Shown one piece after another: positions 1-5,150 of a DNA stretch of 5,154 nucleotides; position 1 is the stretch's first letter, and every line of letters begins with the position of its first letter. Under the pieces are notes generated by a model, which was not told the DNA's origin, did no database searches, and was given only the letters and a program-made list of their open reading frames with translations. The DNA comes from Candidatus Cloacimonadota bacterium (GTDB taxonomy: Bacteria; Hydrothermota; E44-bin80): the NCBI GenBank assembly GCA_004375785.1, contig SOKM01000066.1, positions 1 through 5,154 on the forward strand, given 5' to 3'. The position numbers and the translations under genes were made by a program.

Positions 1-26
1 TCTCTACTGGACTTCAAATCCAGTAA
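1..26 (+). tRNA. tRNA-Sec-like anticodon arm, truncated
   Basis: A perfect 7-bp stem (TACTGGA at 5-11, TCCAGTA at 19-25) encloses the 7-base loop CTTCAAA, whose central TCA would be a UCA anticodon. From memory, the 17-base core CTGGACTTCAAATCCAG is the same as the anticodon arm of the Escherichia coli selenocysteine tRNA (selC). The 5' half would lie outside the window. The sequence after base 26 shows neither a convincing long variable arm nor a GGTTCGA-type T arm, so an intact tRNA is unlikely. It may be a selC remnant left at an integration junction, or a chance hairpin. No in-window gene shows readthrough of TGA; the TGA codons at 329 and 4354 act as ordinary stops. Confidence 0.35.
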
Positions 27-61
27 CAGGTGTTTTTGGGGTAATTCGGTAAAGCATTATT

Positions 62-97
62 AATAAAGGGACTCGCTTGAATCCCTTGTTTTTATTA
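62..97 (+). terminator. Rho-independent terminator
   Basis: AAGGGA (66-71) pairs with TCCCTT (82-87). After one C/A mismatch the stem continues with TC/GA around a GCTT loop (75-78), and it is followed by G and a T5 run (89-93). An A-rich stretch precedes the stem, so AATAA/TTATT pairing may let it work in both directions. On the plus strand it would end a transcript entering from the left edge, for example from the tRNA-like locus. Confidence 0.6.
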
Positions 98-119
98 CCT
101 CTCCCTCTTTATTTTCCAT

Positions 120-156
120 TCTTGGTTATCTTGGCTAGTCCTATTACTCTTGGCTA
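120..156 (+). repeat. Three TCTTGGYTA direct repeats
   Basis: The 9-base motif occurs as TCTTGGTTA at 120-128, TCTTGGCTA at 129-137 (immediately adjacent) and TCTTGGCTA at 148-156. The start-to-start spacings are 9 and 19 bases. Short iterated sites near a tRNA-like fragment could be arm-type recombinase sites or protein-binding iterons. No recombinase or replication gene is in the window, so the function is unassigned. Confidence 0.45.
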
Positions 157-168
157 TTTGTATCTGAA

Positions 169-188
169 ATTGGCACAAAAATAGCACA
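169..188 (+). other. Paired GGCACA/AGCACA motifs, possible att site
   Basis: ATTGGCACA (169-177) is followed by AATAGCACA (180-188), two imperfect direct copies 11 bases apart. Repeats of this TTGGCACA type are familiar to me from sequences next to tyrosine-recombinase genes and tRNA-associated attachment sites. Together with the tRNA-Sec-like arm at the left edge, this suggests an old integration junction. The link is inference; no integrase is visible. Confidence 0.25.
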
Positions 189-220
189 GGGGTAATCTTC
201 TAATATTTCTCGTAAAATTA

Positions 221-295
221 ACAAATTTGTCCAATCAATGCTGAAACAAGACACTGTTATGTTTCAGGGAAATTGGACACATTTGCGATTTTTTT
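221..295 (+). repeat. Long imperfect inverted repeat plus T-run
   Basis: The outer arms 222-235 and 272-285 are complementary at 13 of 14 positions (left arm ending TGTCCAAT, right arm beginning ATTGGACA). The inner arms CTGAAAC (241-247) and GTTTCAG (261-267) match perfectly around a 13-base loop. The right arm is followed by CGA and seven T (289-295), so on the plus strand it resembles a strong terminator. It lies 34-108 bases past the stop of the minus-strand gene and could also end that transcript, though the T-run is weaker on that side. The size and symmetry also fit a miniature transposable element or a transposon end. I cannot assign a family. Confidence 0.55.
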
Positions 296-328
296 AATAG
301 ACGCTTCTCAGGATAACTACTCTTTCCC

Positions 329-1795
329 TCACCTCACCTTCACCACTTTCTCGACATTCATTCCATCAGCCTTCAAGAAGTAGATGCCGGGGGGAACTTC
401 GTGACCTTGCTTGTCTTTCCCGAACCAAGTAACCACAATCTCTGGAATGTTGTCGGTGGCGGGGAGCATTAGATTCTTCACAGATCTCCCCGAGATGTCA
501 AATATTCTCAGTTCTGTACTATACAATTGTCTTCTGACTTTGATAGAGGTGAACGTGGAATAAGGATTGGGGAAAATCTTTATGATTTTCAACAATGGTT
601 CTGTTTCTCTTTTTTCCCCTTCCTCAATATTACCTTCCGAATCTATTTTTAATAGATAAACGTCAAGATCTACTTCAGCTGAATCTGTAACCCCAACAAT
701 AATATACCCCCCTTCGGAGGTTTGTTGAATGGAATTACCATAATTTATTTCATGAATTCCATAATTTCTGGTCCACAAAGTATCACCACTTGAATTTGTT
801 TTAACAAGATAAACATTACACCAATTTGACCCAAATGAACTTGTACCACCCACAATAACATATCCTCCATCATTGGTCAGTTGTACCGAGAATCCTACTT
901 CAAGACTATCTCCTCCATATGTCCGTGTCCAGACAGTATCACCAAGGGAATCCGTCTTAACAAGATAAACATCTCCTCCAGAAACAAAAGGACTAGTAAC
1001 TCCTGTAATTATATATCCTTTATCAGAGGTCTGTTGAACTGAAAAACCTTCATCCCAACCATTTCCACCATACGTTTTTGACCATAAAGAATCACCATTT
1101 GCATCTATCTTGATAAGATACAAATCTCGATTGCCAGAATTATAAATCTCTTTGTGTCCTACTATTATATAGCCACCATCAGAGGTCTGTTGAACCTCAT
1201 TTCCTTCAGCGTCAATTGTATCAATAAATCCTCCGCCATAAATTCTTGTCCAGAGAGTATCGCCATTTATATCTGTCTTTATAATGTAAATATCAGGACT
1301 GTTGAAACCAATACATCCTGTAATAATATAACCACTATCAGTAGTCTGTTGAACAGAATAAGCTACATCCTCAACTGTCTCATCATAGGTTCTTGTCCAC
1401 ATTGTATCACCATTGGCATCAGTTTTTATGAGCCAAACATCAATTCCTAATCCCCCCGACTCAATATATCCAGCAAAAATATATCCACCATCAGATGTCT
1501 GTTGAACTGAAGAGGCTTCAGCAGTTAGTCCCCACCCATATGTTTTTGTCCATATTGTATCGCCATTTGCATCTGTCTTCAAAAGCCAAGCATCACGAAA
1601 TCCTATACTGAATGACATTGTATATCCAGCAATAATGTATCCTCCATCGGATGTCTGTTGAACTGAATAGCCTCCATCCCACTCTGTTCCTCCGTAGGTT
1701 CTTGTCCAGAGAGTGTCAGGGGTCTGAGCGAATATGTTGGCAGCAAAAAGGAAGACTATAAAACAAGACATGAATACTATCCAAAGAGTTTTCAT
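329..1795 (-). CDS. Secreted seven-repeat protein with T9SS-type sorting domain
   Basis: This encodes a predicted exported protein of 488 residues that I cannot name to a specific function. Residues 1-23 form a signal peptide (MKTLWIVF start, hydrophobic core, likely cleavage after AANIFA before Q24). Seven tandem repeats of about 50 residues follow, with the pattern TLWTRTYGG, then SVQQTSDGGYIIAG, then DVYLLKTDANGD, consistent with a beta-propeller. Residues about 404-488 form a C-terminal sorting-type domain: IFPNPYS, LRIFDISGRSVKNL, then a FlgD-like WFGKDKQG and PPGIYFLKA ending. Such domains direct proteins to the type IX secretion system in Bacteroidetes and resemble those of related uncultured phyla. 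An in-frame ATG four codons upstream (1807) is possible. I chose 1795 because GGAG (plus-strand 1802-1805) lies six bases before it, while the earlier ATG has no ribosome binding site. It is transcribed from its own promoter, divergently from the lipoprotein gene. A surface or extracellular role is inferred. Confidence 0.9.
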   Translation of the reverse strand: MKTLWIVFMSCFIVFLFAANIFAQTPDTLWTRTYGGTEWDGGYSVQQTSDGGYIIAGYTMSFSIGFRDAWLLKTDANGDTIWTKTYGWGLTAEASSVQQTSDGGYIFAGYIESGGLGIDVWLIKTDANGDTMWTRTYDETVEDVAYSVQQTTDSGYIITGCIGFNSPDIYIIKTDINGDTLWTRIYGGGFIDTIDAEGNEVQQTSDGGYIIVGHKEIYNSGNRDLYLIKIDANGDSLWSKTYGGNGWDEGFSVQQTSDKGYIITGVTSPFVSGGDVYLVKTDSLGDTVWTRTYGGDSLEVGFSVQLTNDGGYVIVGGTSSFGSNWCNVYLVKTNSSGDTLWTRNYGIHEINYGNSIQQTSEGGYIIVGVTDSAEVDLDVYLLKIDSEGNIEEGEKRETEPLLKIIKIFPNPYSTFTSIKVRRQLYSTELRIFDISGRSVKNLMLPATDNIPEIVVTWFGKDKQGHEVPPGIYFLKADGMNVEKVVKVR

Positions 1796-1852
1796 AGTTA
1801 TCTCCATCTTAGTAAATCATTAATACCACAATTCTATATTTACTGTTAAGGT

Positions 1853-1881
1853 ATTATAGAATTTTTACAATAAAAAGTCAA
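1853..1881 (-). promoter_or_regulatory. Sigma-70 promoter of the secreted repeat protein
   Basis: Read on the minus strand, the -35 box is TTGACT (1876-1881) and the -10 box is TATAAT (1853-1858), with a 17-bp spacer. This differs from the bacterial consensus by one base. Transcription should start near 1846, giving a leader of about 50 bases before the ATG at 1795, with a GGAG Shine-Dalgarno sequence. Confidence 0.82.
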
Positions 1882-1889
1882 GTATATTC

Positions 1890-1958
1890 GTGGTATTTGT
1901 GTTCCTCTGTAATTAAAAAGGTGGGAGGGGTCAACGAGACGAGTTTCGCAACTTTTTT
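1890..1958 (+). repeat. Dispersed intergenic repeat, copy 1
   Basis: This is the first of three related elements. The order of blocks is: a TGTGTTCCTCTGT block (1898-1910), AAAAAGGTGGGAGGGG (1915-1930), then a 27-base core (1931-1957) that starts TCAACGAGACGAG and ends CGCAACTTTTT. The core is identical to copy 2. AAAAAG (1915-1920) and CTTTTT (1952-1957) are complementary with 31 bases between them, and inside them CGAGA/TTTCG can form a small hairpin with a CGAG loop (one G-T pair). It lies in the divergent intergenic region between the two propeller genes. Confidence 0.75.
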
Positions 1959-2017
1959 TATGAGGACGAGGGGAGTATTGAAGCAGAGAAAATGAGGGAG
2001 TTGGTGGTAAGTCAGTC

Positions 2018-2032
2018 ATAATTCTGAATTAT
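2018..2032 (+). promoter_or_regulatory. Perfect dyad next to the -35 box, possible operator
   Basis: ATAATT-CTG-AATTAT is a perfect 6-3-6 inverted repeat ending one base before the TTGACA of the lipoprotein promoter. The position fits a regulator binding site, or an AT-rich UP element contacted by the RNA polymerase alpha subunit. No regulator gene is nearby, so the function is inferred from position and symmetry only. Confidence 0.35.
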
Positions 2033-2033
2033 C

Positions 2034-2062
2034 TTGACATAAATTTTGAATTGTTGTATAGT
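2034..2062 (+). promoter_or_regulatory. Sigma-70 promoter, leaderless arrangement
   Basis: The -35 box TTGACA (2034-2039) and the -10 box TATAGT (2057-2062) are separated by 17 bp. Six bases separate the -10 box from the ATG at 2069, so the usual start point seven bases downstream falls on the A of the start codon. That predicts an mRNA with no 5' leader. The promoter also rules out the TTG at 2051 as a usable start, because that codon lies inside the spacer. Confidence 0.8.
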
Positions 2063-2068
2063 GTATTT

Positions 2069-3253
2069 ATGCTGGTACAAAAAAGAGGAGAGCAGACAAA
2101 AACTAAAAGGATACTTTTTGATAAATTCTGTTTCTTTTTAGTTTACTTTTTGCTAATTAATATCTTCTGTTTTGGATGTCACAAAAATCCTACTGGGGAT
2201 GGAGAAAACTATGACTCAAGAAATGTTTCAAGAAACTCTGGTGGAGCAGGGGCACCATCAATGTGCATAGACAATAATGGAACTGTCCATCTTGTATGGA
2301 TGGATGATACCCCTGGGAACTGGGAGATTTTTTATTCTTTTAAAACTGCAAGTGGAAGGTGGGCAACTCCTGCAAATATTTCCAATACTGACAGTGCTTC
2401 ATATGGTCCCGATATTGTGTCTGATCCTCTTAATAAAATTCATGTTGTATGGGATGAGTGGGTTGCTGAGCATAATCCTGAGATATTATATATTGAGAAA
2501 GACTGGTTAGGAGAATGGAGTGATACAGTAAATATATCTCAAACTGAGACAGGAGATGTCATGCCTGATATAGATAGTGATAGCTATGGGACATTATACG
2601 TAGTCTGGATGGATGGTCTTGGAATGGGTTTTTGTCAAAAAGAAGATAATAGTTGGTCAACTCCTGAGATTTTTTCACCTCATAGTGATTTAAATCCATC
2701 TTGCACTGTTTCAAATGATGGAATTTTGTATGTTGTAGGCGAATCACATATACCAACAGGAAACAGAGAAATCTATTTCTATATAAGGAATAAGAATAGA
2801 AATTGGACAGAACCCAGAAACTTATCAAATAGTCCTGATTACTATTCATATCTTCCTGAAATAGTTTGTGATGATCAAGGGAATGTCTTTGCAAGTTGGT
2901 GTGAATCAATTCAGGGTTATTCTGATATATTTTTTTCTGTATGTTCACTCAGTGGTAACTGGAGTGATCCAGAGAACATTTCAAATACACCTTTGGTCAG
3001 CTCTTTTTGGATTTCTATGGATATTGACATTTCAGGGAAGATACATCTTGTCAATATGGAAGAAACAGGTGTTGATTATGACGTTATTTATAAAGTGCGA
3101 GACGTAAATGGAGATTGGACAGACAGTGAAAATATCTCTCAAACCGATGAACTTTCAGCAGCTCCCTGTGTGAGGGTAAGCGATGGTATGATTCATATAG
3201 CCTGGATAGAAGGTTCACCAGGTAAAGGAGATGTATATTATGTTGAGAAATAA
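2069..3253 (+). CDS. Predicted lipoprotein with seven-bladed propeller repeats
   Basis: This encodes 394 residues of unknown specific function. The N-terminus is basic (KR, KTKR), followed by a hydrophobic stretch (about 20-36) ending FCFGC. C37 is the probable lipidated cysteine, although the lipobox is atypical, with Cys rather than Leu at -3. The rest is about seven repeats of roughly 50 residues with the pattern PDIxxDxxGxxHVVWxD, then IxYxxxxxGxWSxPxNISxT, similar to sialidase/BNR-like propellers. The seventh repeat ends at GDVYYVEK without its WSxPxNIS strand, while residues 52-64 (NVSRNSGGAGAPS) supply such a strand at the N-terminus. This fits circular closure of a seven-bladed propeller. 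I place the start at ATG 2069 because the promoter overlaps the upstream TTG. No Shine-Dalgarno sequence precedes it; a GAGGAG lies inside the coding region at 2085-2090. No catalytic residues are assigned. Confidence 0.9.
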   Translation: MLVQKRGEQTKTKRILFDKFCFFLVYFLLINIFCFGCHKNPTGDGENYDSRNVSRNSGGAGAPSMCIDNNGTVHLVWMDDTPGNWEIFYSFKTASGRWATPANISNTDSASYGPDIVSDPLNKIHVVWDEWVAEHNPEILYIEKDWLGEWSDTVNISQTETGDVMPDIDSDSYGTLYVVWMDGLGMGFCQKEDNSWSTPEIFSPHSDLNPSCTVSNDGILYVVGESHIPTGNREIYFYIRNKNRNWTEPRNLSNSPDYYSYLPEIVCDDQGNVFASWCESIQGYSDIFFSVCSLSGNWSDPENISNTPLVSSFWISMDIDISGKIHLVNMEETGVDYDVIYKVRDVNGDWTDSENISQTDELSAAPCVRVSDGMIHIAWIEGSPGKGDVYYVEK

Positions 3254-3269
3254 ATATTGGATATATTTT

Positions 3270-3331
3270 TAGTATTACTGAACCTCTGAAAAAGCAAATA
3301 GGGATCAACGAGACGAGTTTCGCAACTTTTT
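3270..3331 (+). repeat. Dispersed intergenic repeat, copy 2
   Basis: The blocks are CCTCTGAAAAAG (3283-3294), AGGGA, and the 27-base core at 3305-3331, identical to copy 1 (1931-1957). GAAAAAG (3288-3294) and CTTTTTC (3326-3332) form a perfect 7-base inverted repeat, with the same 31-base gap as in copy 1. The copy fills most of the gap between the lipoprotein stop and the next promoter, whose -35 box begins at 3333, two bases after the core ends. The small hairpin and T-run may also act as a weak terminator for the lipoprotein transcript. Confidence 0.75.
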
Positions 3332-3332
3332 C

Positions 3333-3361
3333 TTGACAGGAAGACATATTTCAAGTATAGA
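3333..3361 (+). promoter_or_regulatory. Sigma-70 promoter of the exported hypothetical gene
   Basis: TTGACA (3333-3338) and TATAGA (3356-3361) are separated by 17 bp. The predicted start near 3368 gives a leader of about 18 bases containing GAAGGA (3375-3380), five bases before the ATG at 3386. The -35 box abuts the end of repeat copy 2, so insertion or loss of the repeat would directly change this promoter's upstream context. Confidence 0.75.
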
Positions 3362-3385
3362 ATATTCAATCGACGAAGGAAGAAA

Positions 3386-4168
3386 ATGGTGATACACAGA
3401 ATAATTTTTGTTTTAGTAATTGTGATTATTATTCCTAGTCAGCTTTGTTTCCCTGATGAAATAAAACTAGCAAACAAGATATTTCGAGTTGAAGACTATA
3501 TTTTAATTCGGGATAATTTCGAAATAAAGGTTCCTATTAGTAATACAAGTAAGATCATTCCTCTACCCCATGAAAAGGGCTTTATTGAAGTGCAGTACAG
3601 AGACCATGCAGGGCCTTTTATCTCGCATATAAATATCTACAATATGAAGGGCTTTCTGAAAGGATCGTTTTGGTGCTACTATTCTGAGCATACAGCAGAC
3701 CAAGTGAAGCGAGGAAATTTACCATTCATTGATCGAATTGAGTTATCCCCAAATGGAGAATATTTTATTGCTTACTATGGTTATGAGGGAGTTGATCCAA
3801 TAATATATTTCCATAGAATTTTTTCGGACACGTTTATAGGAATACCTTTAGAGGAATTTGTCAAAGATGTATCCTGGTCATATAAATTCGATTTCATCGA
3901 AGATGGTTCAAAGGTCATATTCTTTGCATCTCAAACCTACCATTATCCAGGTCAAGACGAGATAATTCCCCCCGTGATTACCATTTTCAATAATGCTGGG
4001 GGGATAGAGTACCAATGCACTTCTTTCTCTGAACTGAACATTGATGCATTGAAAGGGATCCTGGAAAAAGAAGAGCCTGAAGAAATCTTTGCCAAAATAG
4101 AGGATTACCTAAAAGAATTCGATAATCGGAGTAAATTCATAGAAGAACATTTTCCGCAAAATAAATAG
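3386..4168 (+). CDS. Exported protein of unknown function
   Basis: This encodes 260 residues and I do not recognise a family. The N-terminus (MVIHRIIFVLVIVIIIP, then SQLCFPDE) is a signal peptide or a single membrane anchor. The Cys there lacks a proper lipobox (QLC), so a lipoprotein is unlikely. The middle is rich in alternating hydrophobic and aromatic residues, with an IELSPNGEYFIAYYG segment (near residue 117) and an FIEDGSKVIFFAS segment (near residue 172). Both resemble single strands of WD40/TolB-like propellers, but no regular repeat is evident. The last 45 or so residues are charged and probably helical (EKEEPEEIFAKIEDYLKEF). The start is supported by GAAGGA five bases upstream and by a well-placed promoter. 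The gene follows the lipoprotein gene by 132 bases but has its own promoter, so an operon is not required. A periplasmic location is inferred. Confidence 0.85.
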   Translation: MVIHRIIFVLVIVIIIPSQLCFPDEIKLANKIFRVEDYILIRDNFEIKVPISNTSKIIPLPHEKGFIEVQYRDHAGPFISHINIYNMKGFLKGSFWCYYSEHTADQVKRGNLPFIDRIELSPNGEYFIAYYGYEGVDPIIYFHRIFSDTFIGIPLEEFVKDVSWSYKFDFIEDGSKVIFFASQTYHYPGQDEIIPPVITIFNNAGGIEYQCTSFSELNIDALKGILEKEEPEEIFAKIEDYLKEFDNRSKFIEEHFPQNK

Positions 4169-4281
4169 CAAAGCTCTTTCTATGTCATACTTCTTCTTGT
4201 TTCCTTTGCATATGTTTGGAATGTTTCGCAGCCTTTTTTTCACTCACATACCTTCATCCTCTTGACTGGGAGGAGATAATA
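4169..4281. other. Convergent intergenic stretch, partial repeat relic
   Basis: This stretch lies just past the end of the exported hypothetical gene and before repeat copy 3. I see no gene and no GC-rich terminator stem in it. GTTTCGCAGCC followed by seven T (4223-4240) resembles the 3' part of the dispersed repeat core (GTTTCGCAACTTTTT) and may be a decayed fourth copy. The T-run could contribute to termination of the plus-strand transcript, but I see no good hairpin before it. Confidence 0.3.
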
Positions 4282-4365
4282 AGTAACTCTCTGCGTTCTC
4301 TGTGGTTAAGGAGGTGGGAATGGGGTCAACGATACTCGAACTCATAGCAAACCTCAAACTTTTTT
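4282..4365 (+). repeat. Dispersed intergenic repeat, copy 3 (divergent)
   Basis: The block order matches copy 1: CTGCGTTCTCTGTGGTTAAG (4291-4310), GGAGGTGGGAATGGGG (4310-4325), TCAACGA (4326-4332), then a different and longer middle, and CAAACTTTTTT at the end. The middle carries GAGGT (4311-4315) complementary to ACCTC (4351-4355). The last bases overlap the stop codon and final codons of the convergent kinase gene (stop at 4354-4356), so its right boundary is uncertain. The first block resembles CTCTGTG-type intergenic repeats seen in many environmental genomes. Confidence 0.55.
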
Positions 4366-5073
4366 GGTTACCTTCCCTTTATGGTTGACTGTGTATATTC
4401 TGTCGAAGCCTTCGCTTATATCGGGTGGTTCGAATTTTCTTTTCATCCTTTGTATAACAGCATTCCAGTCTATCTTCTGAACCCTGTCCCTTACAACATT
4501 AAGAGGGTCGCTGGTTCTTCTCTCAATACATATTTCCTCAGGAATATCAAAATAGACAGCAACGATTTCTGTTTGTGATATATCTTTCAATTTCTTTCTG
4601 ATAAAGGAGGTTTTTACAAGTTTCAAAAAAGAGGAATAGATGTCAATATTTTTCCTGCTTTCCTCAATAAGGGTGTTCTCAACAAGGTTTCTTTCACATT
4701 GTTCTATAAAAACCTCTTCTCCAATGTCATCGGCAAGTGACAGATATTCCTTTGCTATCTCCTTTATTTTTTTAACGATAGTGATAAACTGACTGCGGAG
4801 CTTTCGAGTAATATTTGTCCTATCAACAATTACTTTGTATCCATCAAGGAGTCCATCAATGATAGTAGACCTCTCCACGCCAACATAGAAACTATTCATC
4901 TGCGGTTCATAATTATAAAAACTTATCATCTGGATAATTTCGTCTAAGGATGACCTAATGGTTCCTTTTGGGTCAGTTGCCCAGAGCTTCTGGGCAAAAG
5001 TGGTTTTACCTGAACCAACCAGTCCGATGAAAAGCCATAACCCGATATGTGCGTTTTTGAAATCCGTTTCTAT
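4354..5073 (-). CDS. P-loop kinase, polynucleotide-kinase-like (AAA_33 type)
   Basis: This is a predicted cytosolic ATP-dependent kinase related to the T4 polynucleotide kinase and AAA_33 group; the substrate is unknown. With the first residue at 5073 it has 239 residues. The Walker A motif GLVGSGKTT is at 17-25, RSSLDEI at 40-46, a Walker B-like VIVDRTN at 81-87 followed by TRKLR, VAVYFDIPEE at 171-180 then ERR, and a closing RMKRKFEPPD with EGFD at 221-224. About 70 residues, mostly helical and charged, separate TRKLR from VAVYFD, longer than I expect for this fold. Starting at the first ATG (4929) would delete Walker A, so the gene must begin upstream. No ATG, GTG or TTG occurs in frame between there and the window edge. 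GGAGGA (5083-5088 on the minus strand) precedes only ATT and ATA codons. I place the start at ATA 5071-5073 provisionally; the frame stays open to the right edge. Confidence 0.75.
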   Translation of the reverse strand: METDFKNAHIGLWLFIGLVGSGKTTFAQKLWATDPKGTIRSSLDEIIQMISFYNYEPQMNSFYVGVERSTIIDGLLDGYKVIVDRTNITRKLRSQFITIVKKIKEIAKEYLSLADDIGEEVFIEQCERNLVENTLIEESRKNIDIYSSFLKLVKTSFIRKKLKDISQTEIVAVYFDIPEEICIERRTSDPLNVVRDRVQKIDWNAVIQRMKRKFEPPDISEGFDRIYTVNHKGKVTKKV

Positions 5074-5082
5074 GTTAATAAT

Positions 5083-5088
5083 TCCTCC
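5083..5088 (-). promoter_or_regulatory. Strong Shine-Dalgarno without a standard start codon
   Basis: GGAGGA on the minus strand is a strong ribosome binding site in front of the kinase reading frame. The next in-frame codons are ATT, ATT, AAC and ATA. ATT at 5077-5079 lies four bases after GGAGG, and ATA at 5071-5073 lies ten bases after it. Either a rare start codon is used, an ATG has mutated to ATA, or the true start lies beyond the right edge. Confidence 0.45.
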
Positions 5089-5089
5089 A

Positions 5090-5150
5090 CGCAGGCTAAA
5101 GAGACTGTGCCAAAATAGCGTTTTTAGGTAGGCGCAGGCTTTAGCCTGCG
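5090..5150. repeat. GCAGGCTAAA-type palindromic element
   Basis: CGCAGGCTAAAG (5090-5101) and CTTTAGCCTGCG (5139-5150) form perfect 12-base terminal inverted repeats of a 61-base unit. The right end is itself a perfect palindromic hairpin, CGCAGGCT-TT-AGCCTGCG (5133-5150). Repeats of the GCAGGCTTTAGCCTGC kind are dispersed in many environmental bacterial genomes and resemble REP or miniature-transposon sequences; that comparison is from memory. It sits directly upstream of the kinase Shine-Dalgarno sequence, so it is either the 5' untranslated region or an insertion into the gene's 5' end. Its sequence is stop-free in the kinase frame. Confidence 0.65.

Noticed and set aside
1..75. Complete functional selC gene
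   Set aside because: The anticodon arm fits, but the following bases give no long variable stem, T arm or acceptor 3' strand.
1154..1450. Plus-strand open frame opposite the secreted repeat protein
   Set aside because: It lies wholly antisense to a gene with clear repeats and a signal peptide, and its own low-complexity pattern mirrors those repeats. No ribosome binding site or promoter supports it.
329..1795. Phase-variable tandem DNA repeats in the secreted protein gene
   Set aside because: The protein repeats are regular, but the DNA copies have diverged at many positions and indels, leaving only short identical stretches such as TCTGTTGAAC. Active repeat-number change is not indicated.
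1927..2020. Short plus-strand frames after repeat copy 1, for example one ending in an acidic EDEGSIEAEKMREL segment
   Set aside because: They start inside the repeat, lack a convincing ribosome binding site and are under 35 codons. They could be a gene remnant, but nothing supports translation.
2277..2510. Plus-strand out-of-frame open reading frame within the lipoprotein gene
   Set aside because: It overlaps the propeller-coding frame completely and has no domain-like composition.
2559..2948. Minus-strand open frame of 129 codons inside the lipoprotein gene
   Set aside because: It is antisense to conserved propeller repeats, and its composition (H, Y, L, Q-rich) is typical of a shadow frame.
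3084..3347. Minus-strand open frame across the end of the lipoprotein gene and repeat copy 2
   Set aside because: It begins within the antisense of the third gene's promoter and has no ribosome binding site; its start region is the repeat and the rest is antisense to a real gene.
1890..4365. CRISPR array
   Set aside because: The copies are about 1.0-1.4 kb apart with genes between them and there are no regular spacers, so this is a dispersed repeat.
4381..4578. Plus-strand open frame opposite the kinase
   Set aside because: It is antisense to conserved kinase motifs near the C-terminus (VAVYFD, EGFD).
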